Made by a program: the position numbers and the translations under genes
Part shown: piece by piece, positions 1-12,987 of the stretch
Layout of the letters: each line of letters starts with the position of its first letter
Position numbering within the stretch: the first letter of the stretch is position 1
Assembly (NCBI RefSeq): GCF_051020975.1
Contig: NW_027478161.1
Location: 9,672,001 to 9,736,000, forward strand
Reading direction: 5' to 3'
Origin: Osmia lignaria lignaria
Taxonomy: Eukaryota > Arthropoda > Insecta > Hymenoptera > Megachilidae
Length of the DNA stretch: 64,000 bases
The notes under the pieces: generated by a model
Database searches by the model: none
What the model saw: only the letters and a program-made list of their open reading frames with translations
Told to the model about the DNA's origin: nothing

Positions 1-2312
1 ATAAAAAGTAGGAAACTTAATTCTCTACAAAAAAGGTCTCTTAACATTTTGCCATAGCACGCTTTGTTTCCGAGATATTTGCAGATTTAGCTCAAGGGAA
101 GGGGCCTGACGGACATATTCCGAGATATTTCTTGTTCTTGTTGTGCTTTTTCTGCACAGCTAAGCTGGAACTGGCATTTGCAGCTCGCAGTAGTGCAGAG
201 TTATCTCACAGAAAGGGGCCACGGTGTTTCTGTATCTCTATTATGTTGGTGCGGCTTCGGAACTTTTAAATATCATGATATATCTCGAAAACTAAGCATC
301 TGATCAAAAAAACCTCATACAACATGAATAGTAGGAAACTTAATTCTCTACAAAAAAGGTCTCTTAAGATTTTGCCATAGCTCGCATCGTTTCCGAGATA
401 TTTGCAGATATAGCTCAAGGGAAGGGGCCTGACGGACATATTTCGAGATATTTCTTCTTCTTGTTGTTCTTCTTCTGCACAGCTAAGCTGGAAGTGGCAT
501 TTGCAGCTCGGAATAGTGCAGAGTTATTTCAAAGATAGAGGCCACGGTGTTTGTGTATCTTTATTGTGTTGGTGCGGCTTCGGAACTTTTAAATATCTCG
601 ATATATCTCGAAAACCACGCATCTGATCAAAAAATATCATAGAACGTAAATTGTAGGAAACATAATTCTCTACAAAAAAGGTATCTTAACATTTTGCTAT
701 AGCTCGCTTCGTTTCCGAGATATTTGCAGATTTATCTCAAGGGAAGGTGCCTGACGGACATATTTCGAGATACTTCTTCTTCTTGTTGTTCTTCTTCTGC
801 ACAGCTAAGCTGGAAGTGGCATTTGCAGCTCGCAATAGTGCAGAGTTATCTCAGAGAAAGAGGCCACGGTGTTTCTGTACCTCTATTATGTTGGTGCAGC
901 TTCGGAACTTTTAAATATCTTGATATATCTCGAGAACTACGCATCTGATCAAAAAATATCATAGAACATAAAACTAGGAAACTTAATTCTCTACAAAAAA
1001 GGTATCTTAACATTTTGCCATAGCTCGCTTCGTTTCCGAGATATGTGCAGATTTATCTCAAGGGAAGGGGTCTGACGGACATATTTCGAGATATTTCTTC
1101 TTCTTGTTGTTCTTCTTCTGCACAGCTAAGCTCGAAGTGGCATTGGCAGCTCGCAATAGTGCAGAGTTATTTCAAAGAAAGATGCCACGGTGTTTGTGTA
1201 TCTTTATTATGTTGGTGCGGCTTCGGAAGTTTTAAATATCTCGATATATCTCGAAAACCACGCATCTGATCAAAAAATATCATAAAACGTAAATTGTAGG
1301 AAACATAATTCTCTACAAAAAAGGTATCTAAACATTTTGCTATAGCTCGCTTCGTTTCCGAGATATTTGCAGATTTATCTCAAGGGAAGGTGCCTGACGG
1401 ACATATTCCGAGATATTTCTTGTTCTTGTTGTGCTTTTTCTGCACAGCTAAGCTGGAACTGGCATTTGCAGCTCGCAGTAGTGCAGAGTTATCTCACAGA
1501 AAGGGGCCACGGTGTTTCTGTATCTCTATTATGTTGGTGCGGCTTCGGAACTTTTAAATATCATGATATATCTCGAAAACTAAGCATCTGATCAAAAAAA
1601 CCTCATACAACATGAATAGTAGGAAACTTAATTCTCTACAAAAAAGGTCTCTTAACATTTTGCCATAGCACGCTTTGTTTCCGAGATATTTGCAGATTTA
1701 GCTCAAGGGAAGGGGCCTGACGGACATATTCCGAGATATTTCTTGTTCTTGTTGTGCTTTTTCTGCACAGCTAAGCTGGAACTGGCATTTGCAGCTCGCA
1801 GTAGTGCAGAGTTATCTCACAGAAAGGGGCCACGGTGTTTCTGTATCTCTATTATGTTGGTGCGGCTTCGGAACTTTTAAATATCATGATATATCTCGAA
1901 AACTAAGCATCTGATCAAAAAAACCTCATACAACATGAATAGTAGGAAACTTAATTCTCTACAAAAAAGGTCTCTTAACATTTTGCCATAGCACGCTTTG
2001 TTTCCGAGATATTTGCAGATTTAGCTCAAGGGAAGGGGCCTGACGGACATATTCCGAGATATTTCTTGTTCTTGTTGTGCTTTTTCTGCACAGCTAAGCT
2101 GGAACTGGCATTTGCAGCTCGCAGTAGTGCAGAGTTATCTCACAGAAAGGGGCCACGGTGTTTCTGTATCTCTATTATGTTGGTGCGGCTTCGGAACTTT
2201 TAAATATCTCGATATATCTCGAAAACCACGCATCTGATCAAAAAATATCATACAACATAAAAAGTAGGAAACTTAATTCTCTACAAGAAAGGTCTCTTAA
2301 CATTTTGCCATA
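1..2312 (+). repeat. Left block: A-type and divergent monomers
   Basis: Monomers at 79, 1690 and 2013, and the right part of 1367, are A-type: ATTCCGAGAT, TTGTGCTTTTTC, CTGGAACTGG, GCAGTAGTGC and CTCACAGAAAG. Several have a distinctive tail AAAAAAACCTCATACAACAT that makes them 323 bp. The monomer at 402 carries GATATAGCTC and TTTCAAAG. The 79-402 pair recurs at 9742-10064, 30 monomers downstream. This block is visibly more divergent from the rest of the window. Confidence 0.85.
724..1044 (+). repeat. 321-bp monomer (1-bp deletion in tail)
   Basis: The tail reads ATAAAACTAGGAAAC where neighbours have ATAAAAAGTAGG, losing one base and changing G to C. The phase shift of the next mark (1045) confirms a 321-bp unit. 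Confidence 0.85.
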
Positions 2313-3316
2313 GCTCGCTTCGTTTCCGAGATATTTGCAGATTTATCTCAAGGGAAGGTGCCTGACGGACATATTTCGAGATATTTCTTCTTCTTGTTGT
2401 TCTTCATCTGCACAGCTAAGCTGGAAGTGGCATTTGCAGCTCGCAATAGTGCAGAGTTATCTCAAAGAAAGAGGCCACGGTGTTTCTGTACCTCTATTAT
2501 GTTGGTGCAGCTTCGGAACTTTTAAATATCTTGATATATCTCGAGAACTACGCATCTGATCAAAAAATATCATAGAACATAAAAAGTAGGAAACTTAATT
2601 CTCTTCAAAAAAGGTATCTTAACATTTTGCCATAGCTCGCTTCGTTTCCGAGATATTTGCAGATTTATCTCAAGGGAAGGGGCCTGACGGACATATTTTG
2701 AGATATTTCTTCTTCTTGTTGTTCTTCTTCTGCACAGATAAACTGGAAGTGGCATTTCCAGCTCGCAATAGTGCAGAGTTATCTCAAAGAAAGGGGCCAC
2801 GGTGTTTCTGTATCTCTACTATGTTGGTGCGGCTTCGGAACTTTTAAATATCTGCATATATCTCGAGAACTACGCATCTGATCAAAAAATATCATACAAC
2901 ATAAAAAGTAGGAAACTTAATTCTCTACAAGAAAGGTCTCTTAACATTTTGCCATAGCTCGCTTTGTTTCCGAGATATTTGCAGATTTATCTCAAGGGAA
3001 GGTGCCTGACGGACATATTTCGAGATATTTCTTCTTCTTGTTGTTCTTCATCTGCACAGCTAAGCTGGAAGTGGCATTTGCAGCTCGCCATAGTTCAGAG
3101 TTATCTCAAAGAAAGAGGCCACGGTGTTTCTGTACCTCTATTATGTTGGTGCAGCTTCGGAACTTTTAAATATCTTGATATATCTCGAGAACTACGCATC
3201 TGATCAAAAAATATCATAGAACATAAAAAGTAGGAAACTTAATTCTCTTCAAAAAAGGTATCTTAACATTTTGCCATAGCTCGCTTCGTTTCCGAGATAT
3301 TTGCAGATTTATCTCA
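2313..3316 (+). repeat. Dimeric (644-bp) higher-order stretch, left
   Basis: Monomers alternate between a form with AAGGTGCCTGACGG and TTCATCTGCAC (2335, 2979) and a form with ATATTTTGAGATAT and AGATAAACTGG (2657). The 644-bp offset between 2335 and 2979 preserves the shared private TTCATCTG variant, so the dimer was copied as a unit. The same alternation appears at 6843-8452 and 11030-12317. Confidence 0.75.
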
Positions 3317-4192
3317 AGGGAAGGGGCCTGACGGACATATTCCGAGATATTTCTTCTTCTTGTTGTTCCTCTTCTGCACAGCTAAGCTGGAAGTGGCATT
3401 TGCAGCTGGCAATAGTGCAGAGTTATCTCAAAGAAAGAGGCCACGGTGTTTCTGCACCTCTATTGTGTTGGTGCAGCTTCGGAACTTTTAAATATCTTGA
3501 TATATCTCGAGAACTACGCATCTGATAAAAAAATATCATAGAACATAAAAAGTAGGAAACCTAATTTTCTACAAAAAAGGTCTGTTAACATTTTGCCGCA
3601 GCTCGCTTCGTTTCCGAGATATTTGCAGATTTATCTCAAGGGAAGGGGCCTGACGGACATATTTCGAAATATTTCTTATTCTTGTTGTTCTTCTTCTGCA
3701 CAGCTAAGCTGGAAGTGGCATTTGCAGGTCGCAATAGTGCAGAGTTATCTCAAAGAAAGGGGCCACGGTGTTTCTGTATCTCTATTATGTTGGTGCGGCT
3801 TCGGAACTTTTAAATATCTCGATATATCTCGAAAACTACGCTTCTGATCAAAAAATATCATAGTACGTAAATTGTAGGAAACATAATTCTCTACAAAAAA
3901 GGTCTCTTAACATTTTACCATAGCTCGCTTCGTTTCCGAGATATTTGCAGATTTATCTCAAGGGAAGGGTCCTGACGGACATATTTTGAGATATTTCTTC
4001 TTCTTGTTGTTCTTCTTCTGCACAGCTAAACTGGAAGTGGCATTTCCAGCTCGCAATAGTGCAGAGTTATCCCAAAGAAAGGGGCCACGGTGTTTCTGTA
4101 TCTCTATTATGTTGGAGCGGCTTCGGAACTTTTAAATATCTCGATATATCTCGAAAACTACGCTTCTGATCAAAAAATATCATAGAACATAA
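3317..4192 (+). repeat. 966-bp (3-mer) duplication, copy 1
   Basis: This segment matches 4283-5158 at an offset of exactly three monomers. Shared private variants are GTTCCTCTTC, GCAGCTGGCAATAG, TTGCCGCAGCTCG, CGAAATATTTCTTATTC, TTGCAGGTCGC, ATCCCAAAG and GTTGGAGCGG. Two differences between copies were seen: CTGCACCTC against CTGTACCTC, and CAAAGAAAG against CAAGGAAAG. Confidence 0.85.
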
Positions 4193-4282
4193 AAAGTAGG
4201 AAACTTAATTCTCTACAAAAACGGTCTCTTAACATTTTCCCATATCTGGCATCGTTTCCGAGATATTTGCAGATTTAGCTCA

Positions 4283-5158
4283 AGGGAAGGGGCCTGACGG
4301 ACATATTCCGAGATATTTCTTCTTCTTGTTGTTCCTCTTCTGCACAGCTAAGCTGGAAGTGGCATTTGCAGCTGGCAATAGTGCAGAGTTATCTCAAGGA
4401 AAGAGGCCACGGTGTTTCTGTACCTCTATTGTGTTGGTGCAGCTTCGGAACTTTTAAATATCTTGATATATCTCGAGAACTACGCATCTGATAAAAAAAT
4501 ATCATAGAACATAAAAAGTAGGAAACCTAATTTTCTACAAAAAAGGTCTGTTAACATTTTGCCGCAGCTCGCTTCGTTTCCGAGATATTTGCAGATTTAT
4601 CTCAAGGGAAGGGGCCTGACGGACATATTTCGAAATATTTCTTATTCTTGTTGTTCTTCTTCTGCACAGCTAAGCTGGAAGTGGCATTTGCAGGTCGCAA
4701 TAGTGCAGAGTTATCTCAAAGAAAGGGGCCACGGTGTTTCTGTATCTCTATTATGTTGGTGCGGCTTCGGAACTTTTAAATATCTCGATATATCTCGAAA
4801 ACTACGCTTCTGATCAAAAAATATCATAGTACGTAAATTGTAGGAAACATAATTCTCTACAAAAAAGGTCTCTTAACATTTTACCATAGCTCGCTTCGTT
4901 TCCGAGATATTTGCAGATTTATCTCAAGGGAAGGGTCCTGACGGACATATTTTGAGATATTTCTTCTTCTTGTTGTTCTTCTTCTGCACAGCTAAACTGG
5001 AAGTGGCATTTCCAGCTCGCAATAGTGCAGAGTTATCCCAAAGAAAGGGGCCACGGTGTTTCTGTATCTCTATTATGTTGGAGCGGCTTCGGAACTTTTA
5101 AATATCTCGATATATCTCGAAAACTACGCTTCTGATCAAAAAATATCATAGAACATAA
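4283..5158 (+). repeat. 966-bp (3-mer) duplication, copy 2
   Basis: Second copy of 3317-4192. Left of it, the monomer at 4267 begins with a different haplotype (TTTCCCATATCTGGCATCG, GATTTAGCTC) that resembles the monomer at 13284. The homology ends on the right where AAAAAG is replaced by AAATTG in the tail. Confidence 0.85.
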
Positions 5159-6057
5159 ATTGTAGGAAACATAATTCTCTACAAAAAAGGTTTCTTAATG
5201 TTTTGCCATAGCTCGCTTCGTTTCCGAGATATTTGCAGATTTATCTCAAGGGAAGGGTCCTGACGGACATATTTCGAGATATTTCTTCTTCTTGTTGTTC
5301 TTCTTCTGCACAGCTAAACTGGAAGTGGCATTTCCAGCTCGCAATAGTGCAGAGTTATCCCAAAGAAAGGGGCCACGGTGTTTCTGTATCTCTATTATGT
5401 TGGAGCGGCTTCGGAACTTTTAAATATCTCGATATATCTCGAAAACTACGCTTCTGATCAAAAAATATCATAGAACATAAAAAGTAGGAAACCTAATTTT
5501 CTACAAAAAAGGTCTGTTAACATTTTGCCGCAGCTCGCTTCGTTTCCGAGATATTTGCAGATTTATCTCAAGGGAAGGGGCCTGACGGACATATTTCGAA
5601 ATATTTCTTATTCTTGTTGTTCTTCTTCTGCACAGCTAAGCTGGAAGTGGCATTTGCAGCTCGCAATAGTGCAGAGTTATCTCAAAGAAAGGGGCCACGG
5701 TGTTTCTGTACCTCTATTATGTTGGTGCAGCTTCGGAGCTTTTAAATATCTTGATATATCTCGAGAACTACGCTTCTGATCAAAAAATATCATAGAACAT
5801 AAATTGTAGGAAACATAATTCTCTACAAAAAAGGTTTCTTAACGTCTTGCCATAGCTCGCTTCGTTTCCGAGATATTTGCAGATTTATCTCAAGGGAAGG
5901 GTCCTGACGGACATATTTCGAGATATTTCTTCTTCTTGTTGTTCTTCTTCTGCACAGCTAAACTGGAAGTGGCATTTCCAGCTCGCAATAGTGCAGAGTT
6001 ATCCCAAAGAAAGGGGCCACGGTGTTTCTGTATCTCTATTATGTTGGTGCGGCTTGG
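5159..6057 (+). repeat. Monomers related to the 3-mer block
   Basis: The monomers at 5233 and 5877 are F-type with AAGGGTCCTGACGG and ATCCCAAAG. The one at 5555 has CGAAATATTTCTTATTC and GGAGCTTTTAAA and is repeated at 8453 and 12640. The 5555-5877 pair recurs at 12640-12962, offset 7085 bp (22 monomers plus one base). Confidence 0.75.
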
Positions 6058-8800
6058 GAACTTTTAAATATCTCGATATATCTCGAAAACTACGCTTCTG
6101 ATCAAAAAAGATCATAGAACGTAAATTGTAGGAAACATAATTCTCTACAAAAAAGGTCTCTTAACATTTTGCCATTGCTCGCTTCGTTTCCGAGATATTT
6201 GCAGATTTATCTCAAGGGAAGGGGTCTGACGGACATATTTCGAGATATTTCTTCTTCTTGTTGTTCTTCTTCTGCACAGCTAAGCTCGAAGTGGCATTTG
6301 CTGCTCGCAATAGTGCAGAGTTATCTCAAAGAAAGAGGCCACGGTGTTTCTGTACCTCTATTATGTTGGTGCAGCTTCGGAACTTTTAAATATCTTGATA
6401 TATCTCGAGAACTACGCATCTGATCAAAAAATATCATAGAACATAAAAAGTAGGAAACTTAATTCTCTACAAAAAAGGTCTCTTAACATTTTACCATAGC
6501 TCGCATCGTTTCCGAGATATTTGCAGATTTATCTCAAGGGAAGTGGCCTGACGGACATATTTCAAGATATTTCTTCTTCTTGTTGTTCTTCTTCTGCACA
6601 GATAAACTGGAAGTGGCATTTCCAGCTCGCAATAGTGCAGAGTTATCTCAAAGAAAGGGGCCACGGTGTTTCTGTATCTCTATTATGTTGGTGCGGCTTC
6701 GGAACTTTTAAATATCTTGATATATCTCGAGAACTACGCATCTGATCAAAAAATATCATACAACATAAAAAGTAGGAAACTTAATTCTCTACAAGAAAGG
6801 TCTCTTAACATTTTGCCATAGCTCGCTTCGTTTCCGCGATATATGCAGATTTATCTCAAGGGAAGGTGCCTGACGGACATATTTCGAGATATTTCTTCTT
6901 CTTGTTGTTCTTCTTCTGCACAGCTAAGCTGGAAGTGGCATTTGCAGCTCGCAATAGTGCAGAGTTATCTCAAAGAAAGAGGCCACGGTGTTTCTGTACC
7001 TCTATTATGTTGGTGCAGCTTCGGAACTTTTAAATATCTTGATATATCTCGAGAACTACGCATCTGATCAAAAAATATCATAGAACATAAAAAGTAGGAA
7101 ACTTAATTCTCTTCAAAAAAGGTATCTTAACATTTTGCCATAGCTCGCTTCGTTTCTGAGATATTTGCAGATTTATCTCAAGGGAAGGGGCCTGACGGAC
7201 ATATTTTGAGATATTTCTTCTTCTTGTTGTTCTTCTTCTGCACAGATAAACTGGAAGTGGCATTTCCAGCTCGCAATAGTGCAGAGTTATCTCAAAGAAA
7301 GGGGCCACGGTGTTTCTGTATCTCTATTATGTTAGTGCGGCTTCGGAACTTTTAAATATCTTGATATATCTCGAGAACTACGCATCTGATCAAAAAATAT
7401 CATACAACATAAAAAGTAGGAAACTTAATTCTCTACAAGAAAGGTCTCTTAACATTTTGCCATAGCTCACTTCGTTTCCGAGATATTTGCAGATTTATCT
7501 CAAGGGAAGGTGCCTGACGGACATATTTCGAGATATTTCTTCTTCTTGTTGTTCTTCTTCTGCACAGCTAAGCTGGAAGTGGCATTTGCAGGTCGCAATA
7601 GTGCAGAGTTATCTCAAAGAAAGGGGCCACGGTGTTTCTGTATCTCTATTATGTTGGTGCGGCTTCGGAACTTTTAAATATCTTGATATATCTCGAGAAC
7701 TACGCATCTGATCAAAAAATATCATAGAACATAAAAAGTAGGAAACTTAATTCTCTACAAAAAAGGTCTCTTAACATTTTGCCATAGCTCGCTTCGTTTC
7801 CGAGATATTTGCAGATTTATCTCAAGGGAAGGGGCCTGACGGACATATTTTGAGATATTTCTTCTTCTTGTTGTTCTTCTTCTGCACAGATAAACTGGAA
7901 GTGGCATTTCCAGCTCGCAATAGTGCAGAGTTATCTCAAAGAAAGGGGCCACGGTGTTTCTGTATCTCTACTATGTTGGTGCGGCTTCGGAACTTTTAAA
8001 TATCTGCATATATCTCGAGAACTACGCATCTGATCAAAAAATATCATACAACATAAAAAGTAGGAAACTTAATTCTCTACAAGAAAGGTCTCTTAACATT
8101 TTGCCATAGCTCGCTTCGTTTCCGCGATATATGCAGATTTATCTCAAGGGAAGGTGCCTGACGGACATATTTCGAGATATTTCTTCTTCTTGTTGTTCTT
8201 CTTCTGCACAGCTAAGCTGGAAGTGGCATTTGCAGCTCGCAATAGTGCAGAGTTATCTCAAAGAAAGAGGCCACGGTGTTTCTGTACCTCTATTATGTTG
8301 GTGCAGCTTCGGAACTTTTAAATATCTTGATATATCTCGAGAACTACGCATCTGATAAAAAAATATCATAGAACATAAAAAGTAGGAAACCTAATTTTCT
8401 ACAAAAAAGGTCTGTTAACATTTTGCCGCAGCTCGCTTCGTTTCCGAGATATTTGCAGATTTATCTCAAGGGAAGGGGCCTGACGGACATATTTCGAAAT
8501 ATTTCTTATTCTTGTTGTTCTTCTTCTGCACAGCTAAGCTGGAAGTGGCATTTGCAGCTCGCAATAGTGCAGAGTTATCTCAAAGAAAGGGGCCACGGTG
8601 TTTCTGTACCTCTATTATGTTGGTGCAGCTTCGGAGCTTTTAAATATCTTGATATATCTCGAGAACTACGCTTCTGATCAAAAAATATCATAGAACATAA
8701 ATTGTAGGAAACATAATTCTCTACAAAAAAGGTTTCTTAACGTCTTGCCATAGCTCGCTTCGTTTCCGAGATATTTGCAGATTTATCTCAAGGGAAGGTG
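6058..8800 (+). repeat. 2.7-kb segmental duplication, copy 1 (offset 4187 bp)
   Basis: This run of about 8.5 monomers reappears at 10245-12987. Markers in order: AAAAAAGATCATAG, TTGCCATTGCTCG, TTTGCTGCTCGC, AAGTGGCCTGAC with TTTCAAGATAT, TTTCCGCGATATATGC, a TTTTGAGATAT/AGATAAAC monomer, TAGCTCACTTCG, TTTGCAGGTCGC, then CGAAATATTTCTTATTC. The interior shows the 644-bp dimer alternation. Confidence 0.85.
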
Positions 8801-10244
8801 CCTGACGGACATATTTCGAGATATTTCTTCTTCTTGTTGTTCTTCTTCTGCACAGCTAAGCTGGAAGGGGCATTTGCAGCTCGCAATAGTGGAGAGTTAT
8901 CTCAAAGAAAGGGGCCACGGTGTTTCTGTATCTCTATTATGTTGGAGCGGCTTCGGATCTTTTGAATATCACGATATATCTCGAAAACTACGCTTCTGAT
9001 CAAAAAATATCATAGAACATAAATTGTAGGAAACATAATTCTCTACAAAAAAGGTCTCTTAACATTTTGCCATAGCTCGTTTCGTTTCCGAGATATTTGC
9101 AGATATATCTCAAGGGAAGGGGCCTGACGTACATATTCCGAGATATTTCTTGATCTTGTTGTGCTTCTTCTGCACAGCTAAGCAGGAACTGGCATTTGCT
9201 GCTCGCAATAGTGCAGAGTTATCTCACAGAAATGGGCCACGGTGTTTCTGTATCTCTATTATGTTGGTGCGGCTTCGGAACTTTTAAATATCTTGATATA
9301 TCTCGTGAACTACGCATCTGATCAAAAAATATCATACAATATAAAAAGTAGGAAACTTAATTCTCTACAAAAAAGGTCTCTTAACATTTTGCCATAGCAC
9401 GCTTTGTTTCCGAGATATTTGCAGATTTAGCTCAAGGGAAGGGGCCTGACGGACATATTCCGAGATATTTCTTGTTCTTGTTGTGCTTTTTCTGCACAGC
9501 TAAGCTGGAACTGGCATTTGCAGCTCGCAGTAGTGCAGAGTTATCTCACAGAAAGGGGCCACGGTGTTTCTGTATCTCTATTATGTTGGTGCGGCTTCGG
9601 AACTTTTAAATATCATGATATATCTCGAAAACTAAGCATCTGATCAAAAAAACCTCATACAACATGAATAGTAGGAAACTTAATTCTCTACAAAAAAGGT
9701 CTCTTAACATTTTGCCATAGCACGCTTTGTTTCCGAGATATTTGCAGATTTAGCTCAAGGGAAGGGGCCTGACGGACATATTCCGAGATATTTCTTGTTC
9801 TTGTTGTGCTTTTTCTGCACAGCTAAGCTGGAACTGGCATTTGCAGCTCGCAGTAGTGCAGAGTTATCTCACAGAAAGGGGCCACGGTGTTTCTGTATCT
9901 CTATTATGTTGGTGCGGCTTCGGAACTTTTAAATATCATGATATATCTCGAAAACTACGCTTCTGATCAAAAAATATCATAGAACATAAATTGTAGGAAA
10001 CATAATTCTCTACAAAAAAGGTCTCTTAACATTTTGCCATAGCTCGTTTCGTTTCCGAGATATTTGCAGATATAGCTCAAGGGAAGGGGCCTGACGGACA
10101 TATTTCGAGATATTTCTTCTTCTTGTTGTTCTTCTTCTGCACAGCTAACCTGGAAGTGGCATTTGCAGCTCGGAATAGTGCAGAGTTATTTCAAAGAAAG
10201 AGGCCACGGTGTTTGTGTATCTTTATTGTGTTGGTGCGGCTTCG
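8801..10244 (+). repeat. A-type monomers between the two 2.7-kb copies
   Basis: The monomers at 9419 and 9742 are A-type like those at 79, 1690 and 2013. The one at 9097 is a divergent relative with GACGTACATATTCCG, TTGATCTTGTTGTGC and AGCAGGAACTGG. The one at 10064 matches 402 (GATATAGCTC, CGGAATAG, TTTCAAAG, GTTTGTGTATC). The block therefore looks like a copy of the left window edge placed between duplicated segments. Confidence 0.8.
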
Positions 10245-12987
10245 GAACTTTTAAATATCTCGATATATCTCGAAAACTACGCTTCTGATCAAAAAAGATC
10301 ATAGAACGTAAATTGTAGGAAACATAATTCTCTACAAAAAAGGTCTCTTAACATTTTGCCATTGCTCGCTTCGTTTCCGAGATATTTGCAGATTTATCTC
10401 AAGGGAAGGGGTCTGACGGACATATTTCGAGATATTTCTTCTTCTTGTTGTTCTTCTTCTGCACAGCTAAGCTCGAAGTGGCATTTGCTGCTCGCAATAG
10501 TGCAGAGTTATCTCAAAGAAAGAGGCCACGGTGTTTCTGTACCTCTATTATGTTGGTGCAGCTTCGGAACTTTTAAATATCTTGATATATCTCGAGAACT
10601 ACGCATCTGATCAAAAAATATCATAGAACATAAAAAGTAGGAAACTTAATTCTCTACAAAAAAGGTCTCTTAACATTTTACCATAGCTCGCATCGTTTCC
10701 GAGATATTTGCAGATTTATCTCAAGGGAAGTGGCCTGACGGACATATTTCAAGATATTTCTTCTTCTTGTTGTTCTTCTTCTGCACAGATAAACTGGAAG
10801 TGGCATTTCCAGCTCGCAATAGTGCAGAGTTATCTCAAAGAAAGGGGCCACGGTGTTTCTGTATCTCTATTATGTTGGTGCGGCTTCGGAACTTTTAAAT
10901 ATCTTGATATATCTCGAGAACTACGCATCTGATCAAAAAATATCATACAACATAAAAAGTAGGAAACTTAATTCTCTACAAGAAAGGTCTCTTAACATTT
11001 TGCCATAGCTCGCTTCGTTTCCGCGATATATGCAGATTTATCTCAAGGGAAGGTGCCTGACGGACATATTTCGAGATATTTCTTCTTCTTGTTGTTCTTC
11101 TTCTGCACAGCTAAGCTGGAAGTGGCATTTGCAGCTCGCAATAGTGCAGAGTTATCTCAAAGAAAGAGGCCACGGTGTTTCTGTACCTCTATTATGTTGG
11201 TGCAGCTTCGGAACTTTTAAATATCTTGATATATCTCGAGAACTACGCATCTGATCAAAAAATATCATAGAACATAAAAAGTAGGAAACTTAATTCTCTT
11301 CAAAAAAGGTATCTTAACATTTTGCCATAGCTCGCTTCGTTTCTGAGATATTTGCAGATTTATCTCAAGGGAAGGGGCCTGACGGACATATTTTGAGATA
11401 TTTCTTCTTCTTGTTGTTCTTCTTCTGCACAGATAAACTGGAAGTGGCATTTCCAGCTCGCAATAGTGCAGAGTTATCTCAAAGAAAGTGGCCACGGTGT
11501 TTCTGTATCTCTATTATGTTAGTGCGGCTTCGGAACTTTTAAATATCTTGATATATCTCGAGAACTACGCATCGGATCAAAAAATATCATACAACATAAA
11601 AAGTAGGAAACTTAATTCTCTACAAGAAAGGTCTCTTAACATTTTGCCATAGCTCACTTCGTTTCCGAGATATTTGCAGATTTATCTCAAGGGAAGGTGC
11701 CTGACGGACATATTTCGAGATATTTCTTCTTCTTGTTGTTCTTCTTCTGCACAGCTAAGCTGGAAGTGGCATTTGCAGGTCGCAATAGTGCAGAGTTATC
11801 TCAAAGAAAGGGGCCACGGTGTTTCTGTATCTCTATTATGTTGGTGCGGCTTCGGAACTTTTAAATATCTTGATATATCTCGAGAACTACGCATCTGATC
11901 AAAAAATATCATAGAACATAAAAAGTAGGAAACTTAATTCTCTACAAAAAAGGTCTCTTAACATTTTGCCATAGCTCGCATCGTTTCCGAGATATTTGCA
12001 GATTTATCTCAAGGGAAGTGGCCTGACGGACATATTTCGAGATATTTCTTCTTCTTGTTGTTCTTCTTCTGCACAGATAAACTGGAAGTGGCATTTCCAG
12101 CTCGCAATAGTGCAGAGTTATCTCAAAGAAAGGGGCCACGGTGTTTCTGTATCTCTATTATGTTGGTGCGGCTTCGGAACTTTTAAATATCTTGATATAT
12201 CTCGAGAACTACGCATCTGATCAAAAAATATCATACAACATAAAAAGTAGGAAACTTAATTCTCTACAAGAAAGGTCTCTTAACATTTTGCCATAGCTCG
12301 CTTCGTTTCCGCGATATATGCAGATTTATCTCAAGGGAAGGTGCCTGACGGACATATTTCGAGATATTTCTTCTTCTTGTTGTTCTTCTTCTGCACAGCT
12401 AAGCTGGAAGTGGCATTTGCAGCTCGCAATAGTGCAGAGTTATCTCAAAGAAAGAGGCCACGGTGTTTCTGTACCTCTATTATGTTGGTGCAGCTTCGGA
12501 ACTTTTAAATATCTTGATATATCTCGAGAACTACGCATCTGATAAAAAAATATCATAGAACATAAAAAGTAGGAAACCTAATTTTCTACAAAAAAGGTCT
12601 GTTAACATTTTGCCGCAGCTCGCTTCGTTTCCGAGATATTTGCAGATTTATCTCAAGGGAAGGGGCCTGACGGACATATTTCGAAATATTTCTTATTCTT
12701 GTTGTTCTTCTTCTGCACAGCTAAGCTGGAAGTGGCATTTGCAGCTCGCAATAGTGCAGAGTTATCTCAAAGAAAGGGGCCACGGTGTTTCTGTACCTCT
12801 ATTATGTTGGTGCAGCTTCGGAGCTTTTAAATATCTTGATATATCTCGAGAACTACGCTTCTGATCAAAAAATATCATAGAACATAAATTGTAGGAAACA
12901 TAATTCTCTACAAAAAAGGTTTCTTAACGTCTTGCCATAGCTCGCTTCGTTTCCGAGATATTTGCAGATTTATCTCAAGGGAAGGGT
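10245..12987 (+). repeat. 2.7-kb segmental duplication, copy 2
   Basis: Second copy of 6058-8800. Differences seen include GAAAGTGGCC for GAAAGGGGCC near 11487, CATCGGATC for CATCTGATC near 11572, and the monomer at 11996. That monomer carries the GCATCG/AAGTGGCC left part of the one at 10708 instead of the GCTTCG/AAGGGGCC form at 7809, which suggests local conversion within the copy. Confidence 0.85.

Noticed and set aside
2570..2800. Minus-strand open frames of 65-76 codons, some starting with ATG (also 7078-7308, 11265-11495, 33573-33803, 40335-40565, 50314-50544)
   Set aside because: They are open only in a few monomer variants, mostly where AGATAAAC replaces AGCTAAGC and removes a stop, or where the variant tail lacks one. 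They sit wholly inside the satellite.
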